Positions 50,988-60,565 are shown, counted from the first letter of the stretch. The stretch is 64,000 nucleotides of DNA from JBNRMR01 sp050942895 (GCA_050942895.1 JBMNOE010000001.1:124001-188000); one strand, 5' to 3'. Notes: a model not told the origin generated them from the sequence alone. Program-made: numbers and translations.

Positions 50988-53900
50988 ATTATTTTCACAT
51001 TGCCCGCACCCAGCAGGCCCACAAGCCTGGCCAAGAGCTCCTCTGAAAGGTCAACCCGCAGATTGTCCCCCAGCCTTATGCTCCTGCCTGTATCCGCAAA
51101 CTTGATCAGCACCTGGGCATCACCCTTGTGGGACTTTAAAGCATCGGCAACAGTGTCTGCCGCGGAAGCGCCCGGCAAAAAGAGCGCCAGCCTCTTTGCG
51201 CCCTTGCTTTCTTTTTCGAGAATCGATACCCTTTCAGTCACCAGCTTTGCCGGCTCATCTTCACGGAAGGAAAGCCTGCCGCTAATAACCACCGCCGCGC
51301 CGGCTTGCAGCAGATGGCCGAAGCGCTGGTAGACATTGGGGAATACAAGGCATTCGATGCTGCCGTAAAGATCCTCCAAAACGACATAGGCCATCATATT
51401 ATCGCTGCGGGTCAGCTTTTTGCGCACCGACTCCACCAGGCCACCCATGGACGCCTGCATGTTGTCATATTTATCTGAATTTTCCTCGTCCTCCTGCATC
51501 TCGGCCACTGTAAGGGTTGATGTCTTTAGTTCTTCAAGCGCATCGGAGTATGCAGTCAGAGGGTGACCGGAAATGTATATGCCCGTCATCTCCTTCTCCC
51601 AGTTCAGCTTCACTTCGATTGACTGCTCCGGGATATCCGGCAGCTCAGGGCGCTCGGGCTTCATGTCATCGCCGCCGAAGGCATCGAACAGCGAAAGCTG
51701 GCCCGAGCTTCTGCGCCTGCGGTCAGCCGTAGCCCTTTCCATAACCCTTTCATAGATGGACAGAAGCTGCGCCCTGTTGGCGCCTGTGGAATCGAAAGCG
51801 CCAGCCAAAATCAGGCTCTCGATGCATCTTTTGTTCACATGCTCCGTGTCCACCCTCTCGCAAAAGTCGAAGAAGTCCTCGTACTCGCCATCCTCCCTGC
51901 CCTGCATTATTGCGTTTATCGCCGGTATGCCCACGTTCTTTATGGCGCCAAGGCCGAAGCGAATGTTCTTATCCTCAACCGTGAAGCCCACCGACGAGCG
52001 GGAAACGTCCGGGGGCAATATGCCTATGCCGTGCTTCTTGCAATACTGTATGTATGCCGCGACCTTCCCTGTGTTACCCAGCATGGAGTTCATCGTCGCC
52101 GCCATGAATTCCGGCAGATAGTGCCTTTTAAGGTAAGCGGTCTGATAGGCAACCACCGCGTAGCAGGCGGCGTGGGGTTTGTTGAAGGCGTATGCGGCAA
52201 AGGCTTCCATCTGATGGAAAACCTCCTTGGCGACCTCCTCGCTGACGCCCATGCGCAAAGCCCCCGGCACCTTGATCTGGCCGTCCTCCACCAGGCCGTT
52301 TATGAATATATCCCTGTGGGCGTCCATCTCTGCCTTGTCCTTCTTTGACATGGCCCGCCTGATTATATCCGCCTGGCCCATTGAATAGCCCGCCAATGTG
52401 CGCACAAGCTGCATCACCTGCTCCTGATAGACCATGCAGCCGTAGGTGACCTCCAATATGGGCTGCATCAGCGGGTGGAGATATTTCACCCTGTCCCGGT
52501 TGCGCTTTCCCGCCACATATTTGGGTATGGACTCCATCGGCCCCGGCCTGTAAAGTGATATTATAGCAGTGATATCCTCTAGGCTCTCGGGCCTTATCTG
52601 CTCTAAAACCCGGCGCATTCCCGGGCTTTCAAGCTGGAAAACGCCGTCGGTGTCGCCGTTGGACATCATCTCGTATGTTTGCGGGTCATCAAATGTCATG
52701 GCGTCAAGATCGATCTCTATTCCGTGGCGCTCCTTCACAAGCTGCACCGCATCCCTTAGAACCGTCAAAGTCCTCAGCCCCAGGAAGTCTATCTTCAAAA
52801 GGCCCAGCTTTTCCACGGTGGTCATAGTGAACTGGGTGGTGATCGCATCGGCATTCTTCTGAACGGGGATGTAGTCGGTAATTGGCCTGTCCGCCACCAC
52901 TATGCCCGCCGCATGGGTGGAAGCATGCCGGGGCATTCCCTCCAGCGCCATGGCGATATCCAGCAGGTTCTTTATTTCTTCCCGCTCACTATAGGCGGCG
53001 GCCAGCTCCGGGGAGGCCTCGATGGCGTGCTTGAGCGTGATGCCAAGCTGGTTAGGCACCATCTTCGCCACCGCATCCACATCTGCGTAGCTCATGCCGA
53101 TGGCCCTGCCCACATCACGAACGGCGGCCTTGGCGGCCATTGTTCCAAATGTGATTATCTGCACCACCTTGTCGGCGCCGTATTTTTCAATCACATATTC
53201 AATAACCTCGCCCCTTCGTTCGTAGCAAAAGTCCAGATCGAAGTCCGGCATCGAAACCCTTTCGGGGTTTAAGAAGCGTTCAAAGGGCAGGTCATACTCA
53301 AGGGGATTAAGGGCGGTGATTTTAAGGGCATATGCCGCGATGCTGGCGGCGCCGCTGCCTCTGCCCGGGCCCACCATTATTCCCTGGCTCCTTGCATGGC
53401 GGATAACATCCCATATTATCAGATAGTAGTCCACATAGCCCATCTGCTCTATCATCGACAGCTCGTAGTCCAGCCTTTTTTGCTCCTCCTGGGGTATTTC
53501 TCCTCCCAAACGCTCTGCAAGCCCCTCCTGGCAAAGGCTCCTTAGATATTCTGCGGCGGTGAAGCCCTTTGGCGGCTGAAAAACCGGCAGCTTATACTTG
53601 CCGAACTCATAGTCGAACTTGCAGCGCTTGGCGATCTCCTGCGTCCTTTCGATGGCCTCGGGCAGATGGGGAAAAAGCGCCCGCATCTCCGCCTCGCTCT
53701 TGACATGCCACTCCTCGGCGCCCAGGCGCATGTGGGTGGGGTCGTCCATTGTCTTGCCGGTCTGTATGCACATCAGCACTTCCTGGGAATAAGCATCGCC
53801 TCGGCGCAGGTAATGGGCATCGTTTGTTATGACCAGCGGAATCCCCGTCTCCTGTGACATCTTTTCAATCTGCGCATTCACCAGCTTTTGTTCCGCCAGG

Positions 53901-54430
53901 CCGTGATCCTGAAGCTCCAGGAAGAAGTTATCCTGCCCCATGATTTCGTTCATCCGCAGCGCAAGCTTCTTCGCCTCGTCATACATTCCGTCCATTATCA
54001 GCTTTGGGATATCGCCGGAAAGGCAGGCAGAAAGGGCGATGAGCCCCTTTGAGTACTGCTGCAAAATCTGCAGGTCTATCCTTGGCTTGTAATAATACCC
54101 CTCTGTGAAGCCCAAAGACACCAGCTTTATCAGGTTTCTATAGCCTTCTTCGTTTTCACAAAGCAGCACCAGATGGGCGTATTCCCTCTGGGCGCCTATC
54201 TTGACATGCCTGTCCCCCGGGGCGACATACACCTCACAGCCGATAACCGGATGAACGCCGTGGGCCTTTGCCGCCGTGTAAAAATCCACGCAGCCATACA
54301 TGGCCCCATGGTCGGTTATCGCCACGCTGTCCATTCCCAGTTCTTTTACCAGCTCCATCAGCCGGTCTATCCTGCAGGCGCCGTCCAGCAGGCTGTATTC
54401 AGTGTGAAGATGCAAGTGTGCAAAAGCCAA
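50984..54430 (-). CDS. dnaE: DNA polymerase III subunit alpha (DnaE type)
   Basis: Replicative polymerase of about 1148 residues. It opens with the PHP domain (FAHLHLHTEYSLLDGACR, VAITDHGAMYGCVDF, GCEVYVAPGDRH), then the palm with catalytic Asp in MPDFDLDFCYERRGEVIEYV, fingers, the tandem helix-hairpin-helix domain and a C-terminal OB-fold (VVISGRLSFREDEPAKLV). The frame continues upstream to 54601 with a hydrophobic stretch, but TTG 54430 is preferred because GGGGAGGG lies 6 bases before it and the family starts at FAHLHLHTEYS. A second polymerase, PolC, is not seen here. Ends overlapping a lipoprotein gene. Confidence 0.95.
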   Translation of the reverse strand: MAFAHLHLHTEYSLLDGACRIDRLMELVKELGMDSVAITDHGAMYGCVDFYTAAKAHGVHPVIGCEVYVAPGDRHVKIGAQREYAHLVLLCENEEGYRNLIKLVSLGFTEGYYYKPRIDLQILQQYSKGLIALSACLSGDIPKLIMDGMYDEAKKLALRMNEIMGQDNFFLELQDHGLAEQKLVNAQIEKMSQETGIPLVITNDAHYLRRGDAYSQEVLMCIQTGKTMDDPTHMRLGAEEWHVKSEAEMRALFPHLPEAIERTQEIAKRCKFDYEFGKYKLPVFQPPKGFTAAEYLRSLCQEGLAERLGGEIPQEEQKRLDYELSMIEQMGYVDYYLIIWDVIRHARSQGIMVGPGRGSGAASIAAYALKITALNPLEYDLPFERFLNPERVSMPDFDLDFCYERRGEVIEYVIEKYGADKVVQIITFGTMAAKAAVRDVGRAIGMSYADVDAVAKMVPNQLGITLKHAIEASPELAAAYSEREEIKNLLDIAMALEGMPRHASTHAAGIVVADRPITDYIPVQKNADAITTQFTMTTVEKLGLLKIDFLGLRTLTVLRDAVQLVKERHGIEIDLDAMTFDDPQTYEMMSNGDTDGVFQLESPGMRRVLEQIRPESLEDITAIISLYRPGPMESIPKYVAGKRNRDRVKYLHPLMQPILEVTYGCMVYQEQVMQLVRTLAGYSMGQADIIRRAMSKKDKAEMDAHRDIFINGLVEDGQIKVPGALRMGVSEEVAKEVFHQMEAFAAYAFNKPHAACYAVVAYQTAYLKRHYLPEFMAATMNSMLGNTGKVAAYIQYCKKHGIGILPPDVSRSSVGFTVEDKNIRFGLGAIKNVGIPAINAIMQGREDGEYEDFFDFCERVDTEHVNKRCIESLILAGAFDSTGANRAQLLSIYERVMERATADRRRRSSGQLSLFDAFGGDDMKPERPELPDIPEQSIEVKLNWEKEMTGIYISGHPLTAYSDALEELKTSTLTVAEMQEDEENSDKYDNMQASMGGLVESVRKKLTRSDNMMAYVVLEDLYGSIECLVFPNVYQRFGHLLQAGAAVVISGRLSFREDEPAKLVTERVSILEKESKGAKRLALFLPGASAADTVADALKSHKGDAQVLIKFADTGRSIRLGDNLRVDLSEELLARLVGLLGAGNVKII

Positions 54431-54742
54431 GATAAGCCCTCCCCAAAAGTGTTTGTTTCTTTCATATATTGTGTCTGCCGGCGGCCTTGCCTTCGGGCCT
54501 GCCAAGCAGCTATTACCTTCGCATATAACTAAAACAACTAAAATAACTAAACTTATTATAGCATGATATGGCAAAAAGTCACACTTCTGCCGGGGCTCCA
54601 TAGTAAATTCCCGCTAAAATTTTTTATAAAAATTGTCTTGAAGCCGAATGTTTCAGGTTTTTGCCGGCGGCAGACTCATTTACTCTTTTATGGCCCGCCC
54701 AAATATGGTATAATTGCATCAGCAAATTTCGGTGAGGTTCTT
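54431..54742. other. Divergent intergenic region of dnaE and the Nudix gene
   Basis: About 310 bases without a gene. A short direct repeat, AACTAAAACAACTAAAATAACTAA, lies near 54525-54551. On the minus strand GTGACT is followed after 16 bases by TATAAT (about 54555-54580), a plausible dnaE promoter. For the Nudix gene a TATAAT is at 54709-54714 with no clear -35. No riboswitch or RNA gene is evident. Confidence 0.5.
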
Positions 54743-55429
54743 ATGTATTTAGGAAGAGATGTTTCGGCATCCCTTCTGGGAAGAGTGGAGGGCACAAACT
54801 CCGCAGAGAGTCTTTACTGCGCGCGCATTGATGGCCTTGAGGCTGTCAGCGCCGTGGCATACAAGCCAGGAGAGGATACCGAAGGGATAAAAGGCCGCGT
54901 CATTGCCACGTTCAAGGCGAAAAATGGCGAACATACCTGCTTTATAGCGCCATATGGCGTGGAAAAATATCTCCCGGACATCGTCGCCCTGTTCCCCCGG
55001 GCAAGCGATATCACCTGCCTGTTTGAAAAATCCTGCGGGGCGGTGGTGTTTATGGGCCGGGGAAGCGAGCGCATATACTTGCTTATTGAAAACCGCCGCC
55101 ATAACTGGGGCTTCCCAAAGGGCCATGTGGAGCCGGGCGAAAACGAGCATGACACAGCCGCCAGGGAGATCCACGAGGAGACCGGGCTTACCCCGGCGTT
55201 CGTCGACGGCTTTAGACAAACGGTCAGCTATTATGTGAAGGACACCGTTCGCAAGACTGCCGTTTATTTTGTGGCGGAGACGCACAGCGATAATGTGCGG
55301 ATTCCCGCCGGCGAGATCAGCTCTTACCGCTTCGCCCCCCTGCGCGATGCCCTTTTTCAGTTGACGTATAAATCAGAAAAATCCCTCCTGCTGAAAGCCG
55401 ACAGCTTCCTTCAGAGCAAGGATTATTAG
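54743..55429 (+). CDS. Nudix hydrolase with N-terminal extension
   Basis: A 228-residue protein. The N-terminal half (about 1-95) is uncharacterised, beta-rich and has no signal (YLGRDVSASLLGRVEGTNSA). The C-terminal half is a Nudix domain whose box is complete: G-x5-E-x7-REIHEETGL, including PGENEHDTAAREIHEETGL near residue 145-165, preceded by NWGFPKGHVE. Nudix enzymes clean up nucleoside diphosphate-linked compounds; the RNA/diadenosine type is suggested by the FPKGHVEPGE start. The open frame extends back, but ATG 54743 has GGTGAGG 5 bases upstream. The N-terminal domain makes substrate assignment uncertain. Confidence 0.88.
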   Translation: MYLGRDVSASLLGRVEGTNSAESLYCARIDGLEAVSAVAYKPGEDTEGIKGRVIATFKAKNGEHTCFIAPYGVEKYLPDIVALFPRASDITCLFEKSCGAVVFMGRGSERIYLLIENRRHNWGFPKGHVEPGENEHDTAAREIHEETGLTPAFVDGFRQTVSYYVKDTVRKTAVYFVAETHSDNVRIPAGEISSYRFAPLRDALFQLTYKSEKSLLLKADSFLQSKDY

Positions 55430-55510
55430 TTTTATTTTATCAAGACGCGCTTGCTCTGCCTTAGCAGATTGCAATTGCTTTGCCGAATCAACCGCTCTAT
55501 AAAGCCATGT

Positions 55511-55546
55511 AAAAAAACCTGCCGCCCGATTTCCACAGACGGCAAG
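55511..55546 (-). terminator. Rho-independent terminator of the first sulfatase gene
   Basis: On the minus strand CTTGCCG and CGGCAGG pair around a GC-rich loop, followed by a run of T. It stands 40 bases after the sulfatase stop. Confidence 0.7.
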
Positions 55547-55587
55547 CCCTTACCAGTGATCAAAAAATAATCATCAAAAACCTTTCT

Positions 55588-57162
55588 TTACTTTTGGGTC
55601 ATTTTGCGGAATATAGTGGCCCAATCGCCGTCCACATCGCGCCAGAACCAGCCTTTTTCATCGTCGGACAATTCGGCGGGCGGCAGGCGATAATCCCACG
55701 GCATCCGCGAGAACGGCCTTGGCGCAAAGCCCTTCTTATTAGGCTCATATTCATATTCCTTCAAAGCGCCGCCTTCATCCAATAGCTGCGAAGCGTCGCC
55801 ATATTTCATCAGATATTTTTCGCATTGCTTTTTCAAATCAGCAATTATTCCTGAATACTCCTGCTTTTCAGCCAGGTCAATCATCTCATAGGGGTCATTT
55901 TCCAGGTCATACAGCTCTAAAAAGCCTCCGTTTGCATGGAACAAAAGCTTCCACTTTTTTGTGCGGGCGTGCATCACATACTTCTTTCCGCGAAACATTT
56001 CGCTGATGCAAAGATCCCTTTCTTTGGCGGCGGAAACATCCAGCAGACTGATGCCCGGGCGCTTTTCTGCATTGATATCATCCCCACCGGCAGCAGCAAG
56101 TATCGTTGGGTATAAATCAACCAAAGACGTCGTTCCGCCGCAAATTTCGCCCTCGGGCAAAACTCCCGGCCATCGCGCGATCATCGGTATGTGAACCGAG
56201 CCCTCATAGCCGAATGATTTATACCAAAGACCATGATCCCCCATCATGTCGCCATGGTCCGCGGTGAATATGACAAGCGTGTTTTCCGCAATGTTCTGCT
56301 GATCCAGCGCGCCGAGAATTCTTCCCACCTGCTCATCAATGAATGTGATATTTGCATAATAATGTGCAAGGGCACGCTTTGCCGCCTTCTTTGAGTAAAG
56401 ATTATACTCCTGCTCGTCAATATAGTCTGCGAACAGCGGATTCTTGTGGGTGCCGTCAAGCTGTGATATATGAGCGTCGGGCATCTTATCCTCATCATAC
56501 ATGCCGATCAAATGCCGCGGGCAATCATATGGCACATGGGGCTTCACAAAGGATGTCCAAAGGAAGAAGGGCGAATCCTTCGGCCGTTCATCATTCAGCC
56601 ATTTCACCGTTTCATCGCCGCACCACTGGGTTACATGATATTTCTTCTCCAGGGGCGATATCGTCGGCTTTATCTCGTTATAGCCGATCTCCGTCGGCTT
56701 TTCCCATCCCCAGCGTTTGTTGTCCATCAAATACCGGTCGTAGTGGTCAAACACGACCTCATCAGCGGACTGCGCCATTCTAAGGCCGCGCATTTCCTCC
56801 GAGAGTATCATGTCGTCAAAGCCGTGGCTCACTTCATAAGGCGGGCCGCCAAAGTGCATCTTGCCGATTGCCTGAGTGAAGTAGCCCTGCTCTTTCAGCA
56901 GATGGGGCAGCGCTTCTCCGGCGGGGTAGTGTATCGGCTCGCTGTTGCCATATGCGCCGATGTACGAGGCGTTATGGCCGAGTATTGTGCAAGAGCGCGC
57001 CGGCGTGCAAAGGGGTGCAGGCGTTATGGCATTTTTAAACAAAACGCCGCCTGCCGCAAGCCGGTCAAGGTTCGGCGTGTGTATAATGGGGTTTCCCATC
57101 ATACCCATTGCATCGAATCTCATCTGGTCTGCAAAGATAAGCAAAATGTTGGGCTTGTTCAT
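55588..57162 (-). CDS. Sulfatase (arylsulfatase A/choline-sulfatase-like), cysteine type
   Basis: A 524-residue sulfatase with no signal peptide. The metal-binding start PNILLIFADQMRFDAMGMMG and the active-site CTPARSCTILG (C-x-P-x-R, Cys to be turned into formylglycine) are intact, as is FTADHGDMMGDHGLWYKSFGY. The C-terminal part (HANGGFLELYDLENDPYEMI) is typical. Since the Cys-type needs conversion by a formylglycine-generating enzyme, under anaerobic conditions an anaerobic sulfatase-maturing radical SAM enzyme, one must be encoded elsewhere. It is divergent from a permease operon. AAGGAG precedes the ATG. Confidence 0.92.
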   Translation of the reverse strand: MNKPNILLIFADQMRFDAMGMMGNPIIHTPNLDRLAAGGVLFKNAITPAPLCTPARSCTILGHNASYIGAYGNSEPIHYPAGEALPHLLKEQGYFTQAIGKMHFGGPPYEVSHGFDDMILSEEMRGLRMAQSADEVVFDHYDRYLMDNKRWGWEKPTEIGYNEIKPTISPLEKKYHVTQWCGDETVKWLNDERPKDSPFFLWTSFVKPHVPYDCPRHLIGMYDEDKMPDAHISQLDGTHKNPLFADYIDEQEYNLYSKKAAKRALAHYYANITFIDEQVGRILGALDQQNIAENTLVIFTADHGDMMGDHGLWYKSFGYEGSVHIPMIARWPGVLPEGEICGGTTSLVDLYPTILAAAGGDDINAEKRPGISLLDVSAAKERDLCISEMFRGKKYVMHARTKKWKLLFHANGGFLELYDLENDPYEMIDLAEKQEYSGIIADLKKQCEKYLMKYGDASQLLDEGGALKEYEYEPNKKGFAPRPFSRMPWDYRLPPAELSDDEKGWFWRDVDGDWATIFRKMTQK

Positions 57163-57211
57163 TGCGGGCTTCTCCTTATGCTTTTATTTTGTGCAGGCTC
57201 ATATTACGCTT

Positions 57212-57240
57212 ATATTACAATAAATTAAACAGCTACGCAA
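57212..57240 (-). promoter_or_regulatory. Sigma-A-type promoter of the first sulfatase gene
   Basis: On the minus strand TTGCGT (complement of 57235-57240), 17-base spacer and TAATAT (complement of 57212-57217). It lies in the 175-base divergent region. Confidence 0.55.
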
Positions 57241-57282
57241 AGGCAATCTTTAAAAAACGCATATTTTCTGCAAAATAAATGC

Positions 57283-57312
57283 TTGTTGTAAAACCCCCTT
57301 TTGTAGTACTAT
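57283..57312 (+). promoter_or_regulatory. Candidate promoter of the permease operon
   Basis: TTGTTG (57283-57288), 18-base spacer, and TACTAT (57307-57312), 26 bases before the start codon. It overlaps the region where the divergent sulfatase promoter lies, so one regulator could control both. Confidence 0.45.
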
Positions 57313-57337
57313 ATAAATATCATTAGGAGGAGACTCT

Positions 57338-58300
57338 ATGAATAATCAAATAACAAGAAGCCCCGCTCTCAATGAGCCTGGCAAAGTAAAGTCGTATTTT
57401 GCATTTCTAAAAAAGGATTTGATCAAGTTCTGGGGCATCTATATGATGTTCCTGCCGGTCCTCGCGTTCTACCTGGTGTTCCACTATGCTCCCATGTATG
57501 GCGCGCAAATAGCCTTTAAGGACTACAGCCCCGGTCTGGGTATCGTGGGCAGCTCATGGGTGGGCCTTAAGCATTTTACTAATTTCTTTACAAGCCCGAA
57601 CGGCTGGCGCATCATTCGAAACACAGTGTTCATAAGCGGCTTGACTCTGTTTTTCGGCTTCCCGGCCCCCATTATTCTGGCGCTGCTTATAAATGAAATA
57701 AAGAGCAGAGCCACCAAAAAATTCGTCCAGACCGTTACATATCTTCCGTATTTCATCTCGATGATGGTCGTTTGCAGCCTCATCATTAACTTCACATCAA
57801 AAAACGGCCTGATAAACGACATTTCCGCGCTTTTCGGCGGCACGAGGACATCATTCCTGCTGGAGGCCAGATATTACCGGACCGTTCACGTTGTCAGCGG
57901 CGTATGGCAGAACATGGGCTGGAACTCAATCATATACCTGGCGGCCCTCTCGGCTGTGGATCAGGAGCTTTACGAAGCGGCCGTTATCGACGGCGCGGGC
58001 AGGTGGAAGCAAACGGTGCACATTACCGTTCCCAGCATAATGAACACAATAGTCATCATGCTGATACTCAGAACCGGCCAGTTGATGAGCGTTGGCGCAG
58101 AGAAAATTCTGCTGCTCTACACCCCCACCACATATGAAACCGCCGACGTCATATCCACATATGTTTACAGGAGGGGCTTGCAGGAATTTTCATACAGCTT
58201 CAGCTCCGCGGTGGGCCTGTTCAATTCTGTTGTTAATCTACTGTTTGTTTCCGTGGCAAACGCAATAAGCCGCCGCTACAGCGAAACAAGCCTTTGGTAA
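57338..58300 (+). CDS. ABC transporter permease, LplB type
   Basis: A 320-residue inner-membrane permease with six hydrophobic segments, starting FWGIYMMFLPVLAFYLVFHY. The cytoplasmic EAA loop is ELYEAAVIDGAGRWKQTVHI, typical of carbohydrate (MalF/LplB) permeases. It follows an AGGAGG site and forms a pair with the next gene. It imports an oligosaccharide together with the solute-binding lipoprotein at the window's end; the ATPase is not present, as is common for this family, which borrows an MsmX-like ATPase. Confidence 0.93.
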   Translation: MNNQITRSPALNEPGKVKSYFAFLKKDLIKFWGIYMMFLPVLAFYLVFHYAPMYGAQIAFKDYSPGLGIVGSSWVGLKHFTNFFTSPNGWRIIRNTVFISGLTLFFGFPAPIILALLINEIKSRATKKFVQTVTYLPYFISMMVVCSLIINFTSKNGLINDISALFGGTRTSFLLEARYYRTVHVVSGVWQNMGWNSIIYLAALSAVDQELYEAAVIDGAGRWKQTVHITVPSIMNTIVIMLILRTGQLMSVGAEKILLLYTPTTYETADVISTYVYRRGLQEFSYSFSSAVGLFNSVVNLLFVSVANAISRRYSETSLW

Positions 58301-58319
58301 GCGGGGAGGAGAAAAAGAG

Positions 58320-59201
58320 ATGGTAGTAAGGAAAAGCGTTGGCGAGAAGATTTTTGGCTTTTTTAACGCGATAATACTCACGTTCATATGTCTATGCACG
58401 CTGTATCCGTTTTTGTATGTTATATTCGCTTCTATAAGCAATCCGGCTCAGTTTATATCCTACAGGGGGATTCTCTGGCATCCGCTGGGCTTTCAGTGGG
58501 ATTCATATAAAATGGTTCTTTCAAACCAGATGATCGGCAGCGGTTACGCAAACACGCTATTTATAGTGGTCGTCGGCACAGTGCTGAATGTGTTCTTTAC
58601 AGCCCTTGGCGCCTATGCCCTTTCCCGCCAGGGCTATTACTGGAGGAAGGTTTTCAGCCTGCTGCTTGTATTCACCATGATGTTCTCAGGCGGATTGATA
58701 CCCACATACCTCACCGTGAACAGCCTTAAGCTGATCGACTCCCTATGGGCGCTGATACTCCCCGGCCTGATCAGCACATACAATCTTATGATAATGAGAA
58801 CCTCCTTTGCAAACGTCCCGGCGAGCCTTGAAGAGAGCGCAAAGCTTGACGGCGCGAATGACTGGACTGTGCTTTTCAGGATCTTCTTTCCGCTGTCCAA
58901 AGCCGTCATCGCGGTCATGCTGCTATATTATGGAGTCGCCCACTGGAACGGCTGGTTTAATGCTATGCTGTATCTGCGCTCCCGAACGAAATATCCTCTC
59001 CAGATTGTGCTAAGGGAAATACTGATCGCCAACGACACCTCATCCATGACCACAGATGTGAGCGCAAACGATCAGGAGATGGTGGCGGAGACAATCAAAT
59101 ACGCATGCATAGTGGTGTCTACCATTCCTATAATGTGCGTGTATCCATTCGTGCAAAAGTATTTCGTCACCGGCGTCATGATAGGTTCCATGAAAGGCTA
59201 A
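58320..59201 (+). CDS. ABC transporter permease, YtcP/LplC type
   Basis: A 293-residue partner permease (MalG-like). N-terminal CLCTLYPFLYVIFASISNPA, the EAA loop EESAKLDGANDWTVLFRIFF, and the GVAHWNGWFNAMLYL segment are typical of this family, which is associated with complex carbohydrates. It starts 19 bases after the LplB-type gene and is followed after 26 bases by the second sulfatase. Confidence 0.93.
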   Translation: MVVRKSVGEKIFGFFNAIILTFICLCTLYPFLYVIFASISNPAQFISYRGILWHPLGFQWDSYKMVLSNQMIGSGYANTLFIVVVGTVLNVFFTALGAYALSRQGYYWRKVFSLLLVFTMMFSGGLIPTYLTVNSLKLIDSLWALILPGLISTYNLMIMRTSFANVPASLEESAKLDGANDWTVLFRIFFPLSKAVIAVMLLYYGVAHWNGWFNAMLYLRSRTKYPLQIVLREILIANDTSSMTTDVSANDQEMVAETIKYACIVVSTIPIMCVYPFVQKYFVTGVMIGSMKG

Positions 59202-59227
59202 GAGAAGTGAATAGAAAGGAGATACAT

Positions 59228-60565
59228 ATGAGCAAGCAGAAGAATGTTCTCGTTATATTTTCGGACCAGCAGCACAAATATGCCCTAGGCAAGGTTAACC
59301 CGCAATATATTACGCCGAACCTTGACCGCCTGTGTGACGAGGGCGTGCTTTTTGAAAGCGGCTATTCAAACAACCCGGTGTGCGGCCCATACCGCGGCAA
59401 CCTTATGACCGGCCTTTACACCAGCCACTGCGGGGTGTACAACAACGGCGATCCTCTCCCCGAGGGAGTGCCCACAATGGCTTCTTTGCTGAACGACCAA
59501 AACTATGAAACCTGCTTCGTCGGCAAATGGCATCTGGGGGGTAACGGCATCGGCCCAATTCCTGAAAATATTCGTGGAAGTTTTAAACATTTTGTCGCCT
59601 ATCAATGCTATAATGGTTTTGACCCAAATCCTCCATATAACAACAAGGTTGCATTCTATGACGAATATGACCGTGAACATATATACGATAAGCACCGCAC
59701 AGATGTAACTACCGACATCGCCATAGATAAGCTTCGGCTTTTAAACGATAGCGGAAAGCCTTTCTTTGCGGTCGTAGGCTATCAGGCGCCCCATTATCCC
59801 GAGCAGCCCTCCCCCGAATATGCCGCTTTATACACCGGCGTGACCTTCGCTAAAGACCCGAACTATCAGGAAGTGGAGCCCTATACGCCCACATACAGCC
59901 CGACCAGCCCAAGGCCATTTGAGCTGTGCCCGGATTTTCAGCGCTATGGCGGTAATATGGACGAATACATGCGCCTGTACGCGGGCCTGGTCTCCCAGGT
60001 GGACGCAGGCGTCGGCAGGATAGTTCAGGAGCTGAAAGAACTGGGCATATATGACGACACGCTGATCATCTACACATCCGATCATGGCGACATGCAGGGC
60101 AGCCACGGCCTTAGAAACAAATGCCTGCCCCATGAAAAATCCTGCGGAGTGCCATTTTTAGCCAGGCTCCCCGGAGGCGTACAGGGCATCAGGTCGGACG
60201 CCCTCGTGTCTGGAATCGACATTCTGCCGACCGCCTTGGAGGTCGCGGGAGCATCGACCGACTTCCGCTGCGACGGCGTGAGTTTTCTTGGGCATTTAAC
60301 GGACGGCAGCGCTTATAGCAGGGATTATGTTATCGCCGAATATCCCCTTAAAAGCCAGAGCGGCTACCGCTGGAGGATGATCCGCGACAAGCAGTACAAG
60401 CTGGTGGTCGACTGCCACAGCTTCAAGGGGCTATACCTCTTCGATATGATAAATGATCCATGGGAGATGGATAACATCATCGATTGCGATGAAAACGCAC
60501 AGATAATAGCGCGGCTGACTGCTTTGCTGAATGAAAACACAGCGGAAATGCCGATGCTGGATTAA
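59228..60565 (+). CDS. Sulfatase, cysteine type (second copy)
   Basis: A 445-residue sulfatase. The start KQKNVLVIFSDQQHKYALG, active site NPVCGPYRGNLMTG (C-x-P-x-R with Tyr) and IYTSDHGDMQGSHGL are intact. It is only distantly similar to the sulfatase at 55.6-57.2 kb, so a different sulfate position or sugar is likely. No signal peptide: it acts inside the cell after uptake. Start ATG 59228 has AAGGAG upstream. Two intracellular sulfatases beside one transporter suggest that sulfated sugars are imported intact and desulfated in the cytosol. Confidence 0.92.
   Translation: MSKQKNVLVIFSDQQHKYALGKVNPQYITPNLDRLCDEGVLFESGYSNNPVCGPYRGNLMTGLYTSHCGVYNNGDPLPEGVPTMASLLNDQNYETCFVGKWHLGGNGIGPIPENIRGSFKHFVAYQCYNGFDPNPPYNNKVAFYDEYDREHIYDKHRTDVTTDIAIDKLRLLNDSGKPFFAVVGYQAPHYPEQPSPEYAALYTGVTFAKDPNYQEVEPYTPTYSPTSPRPFELCPDFQRYGGNMDEYMRLYAGLVSQVDAGVGRIVQELKELGIYDDTLIIYTSDHGDMQGSHGLRNKCLPHEKSCGVPFLARLPGGVQGIRSDALVSGIDILPTALEVAGASTDFRCDGVSFLGHLTDGSAYSRDYVIAEYPLKSQSGYRWRMIRDKQYKLVVDCHSFKGLYLFDMINDPWEMDNIIDCDENAQIIARLTALLNENTAEMPMLD

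Noticed and set aside
54431..54601. A longer dnaE with a hydrophobic N-terminal extension
   Set aside because: The TTG at 54430 has a proper GGGGAGGG site and matches the family start; the added stretch is composition-driven and would put a membrane anchor on a polymerase.
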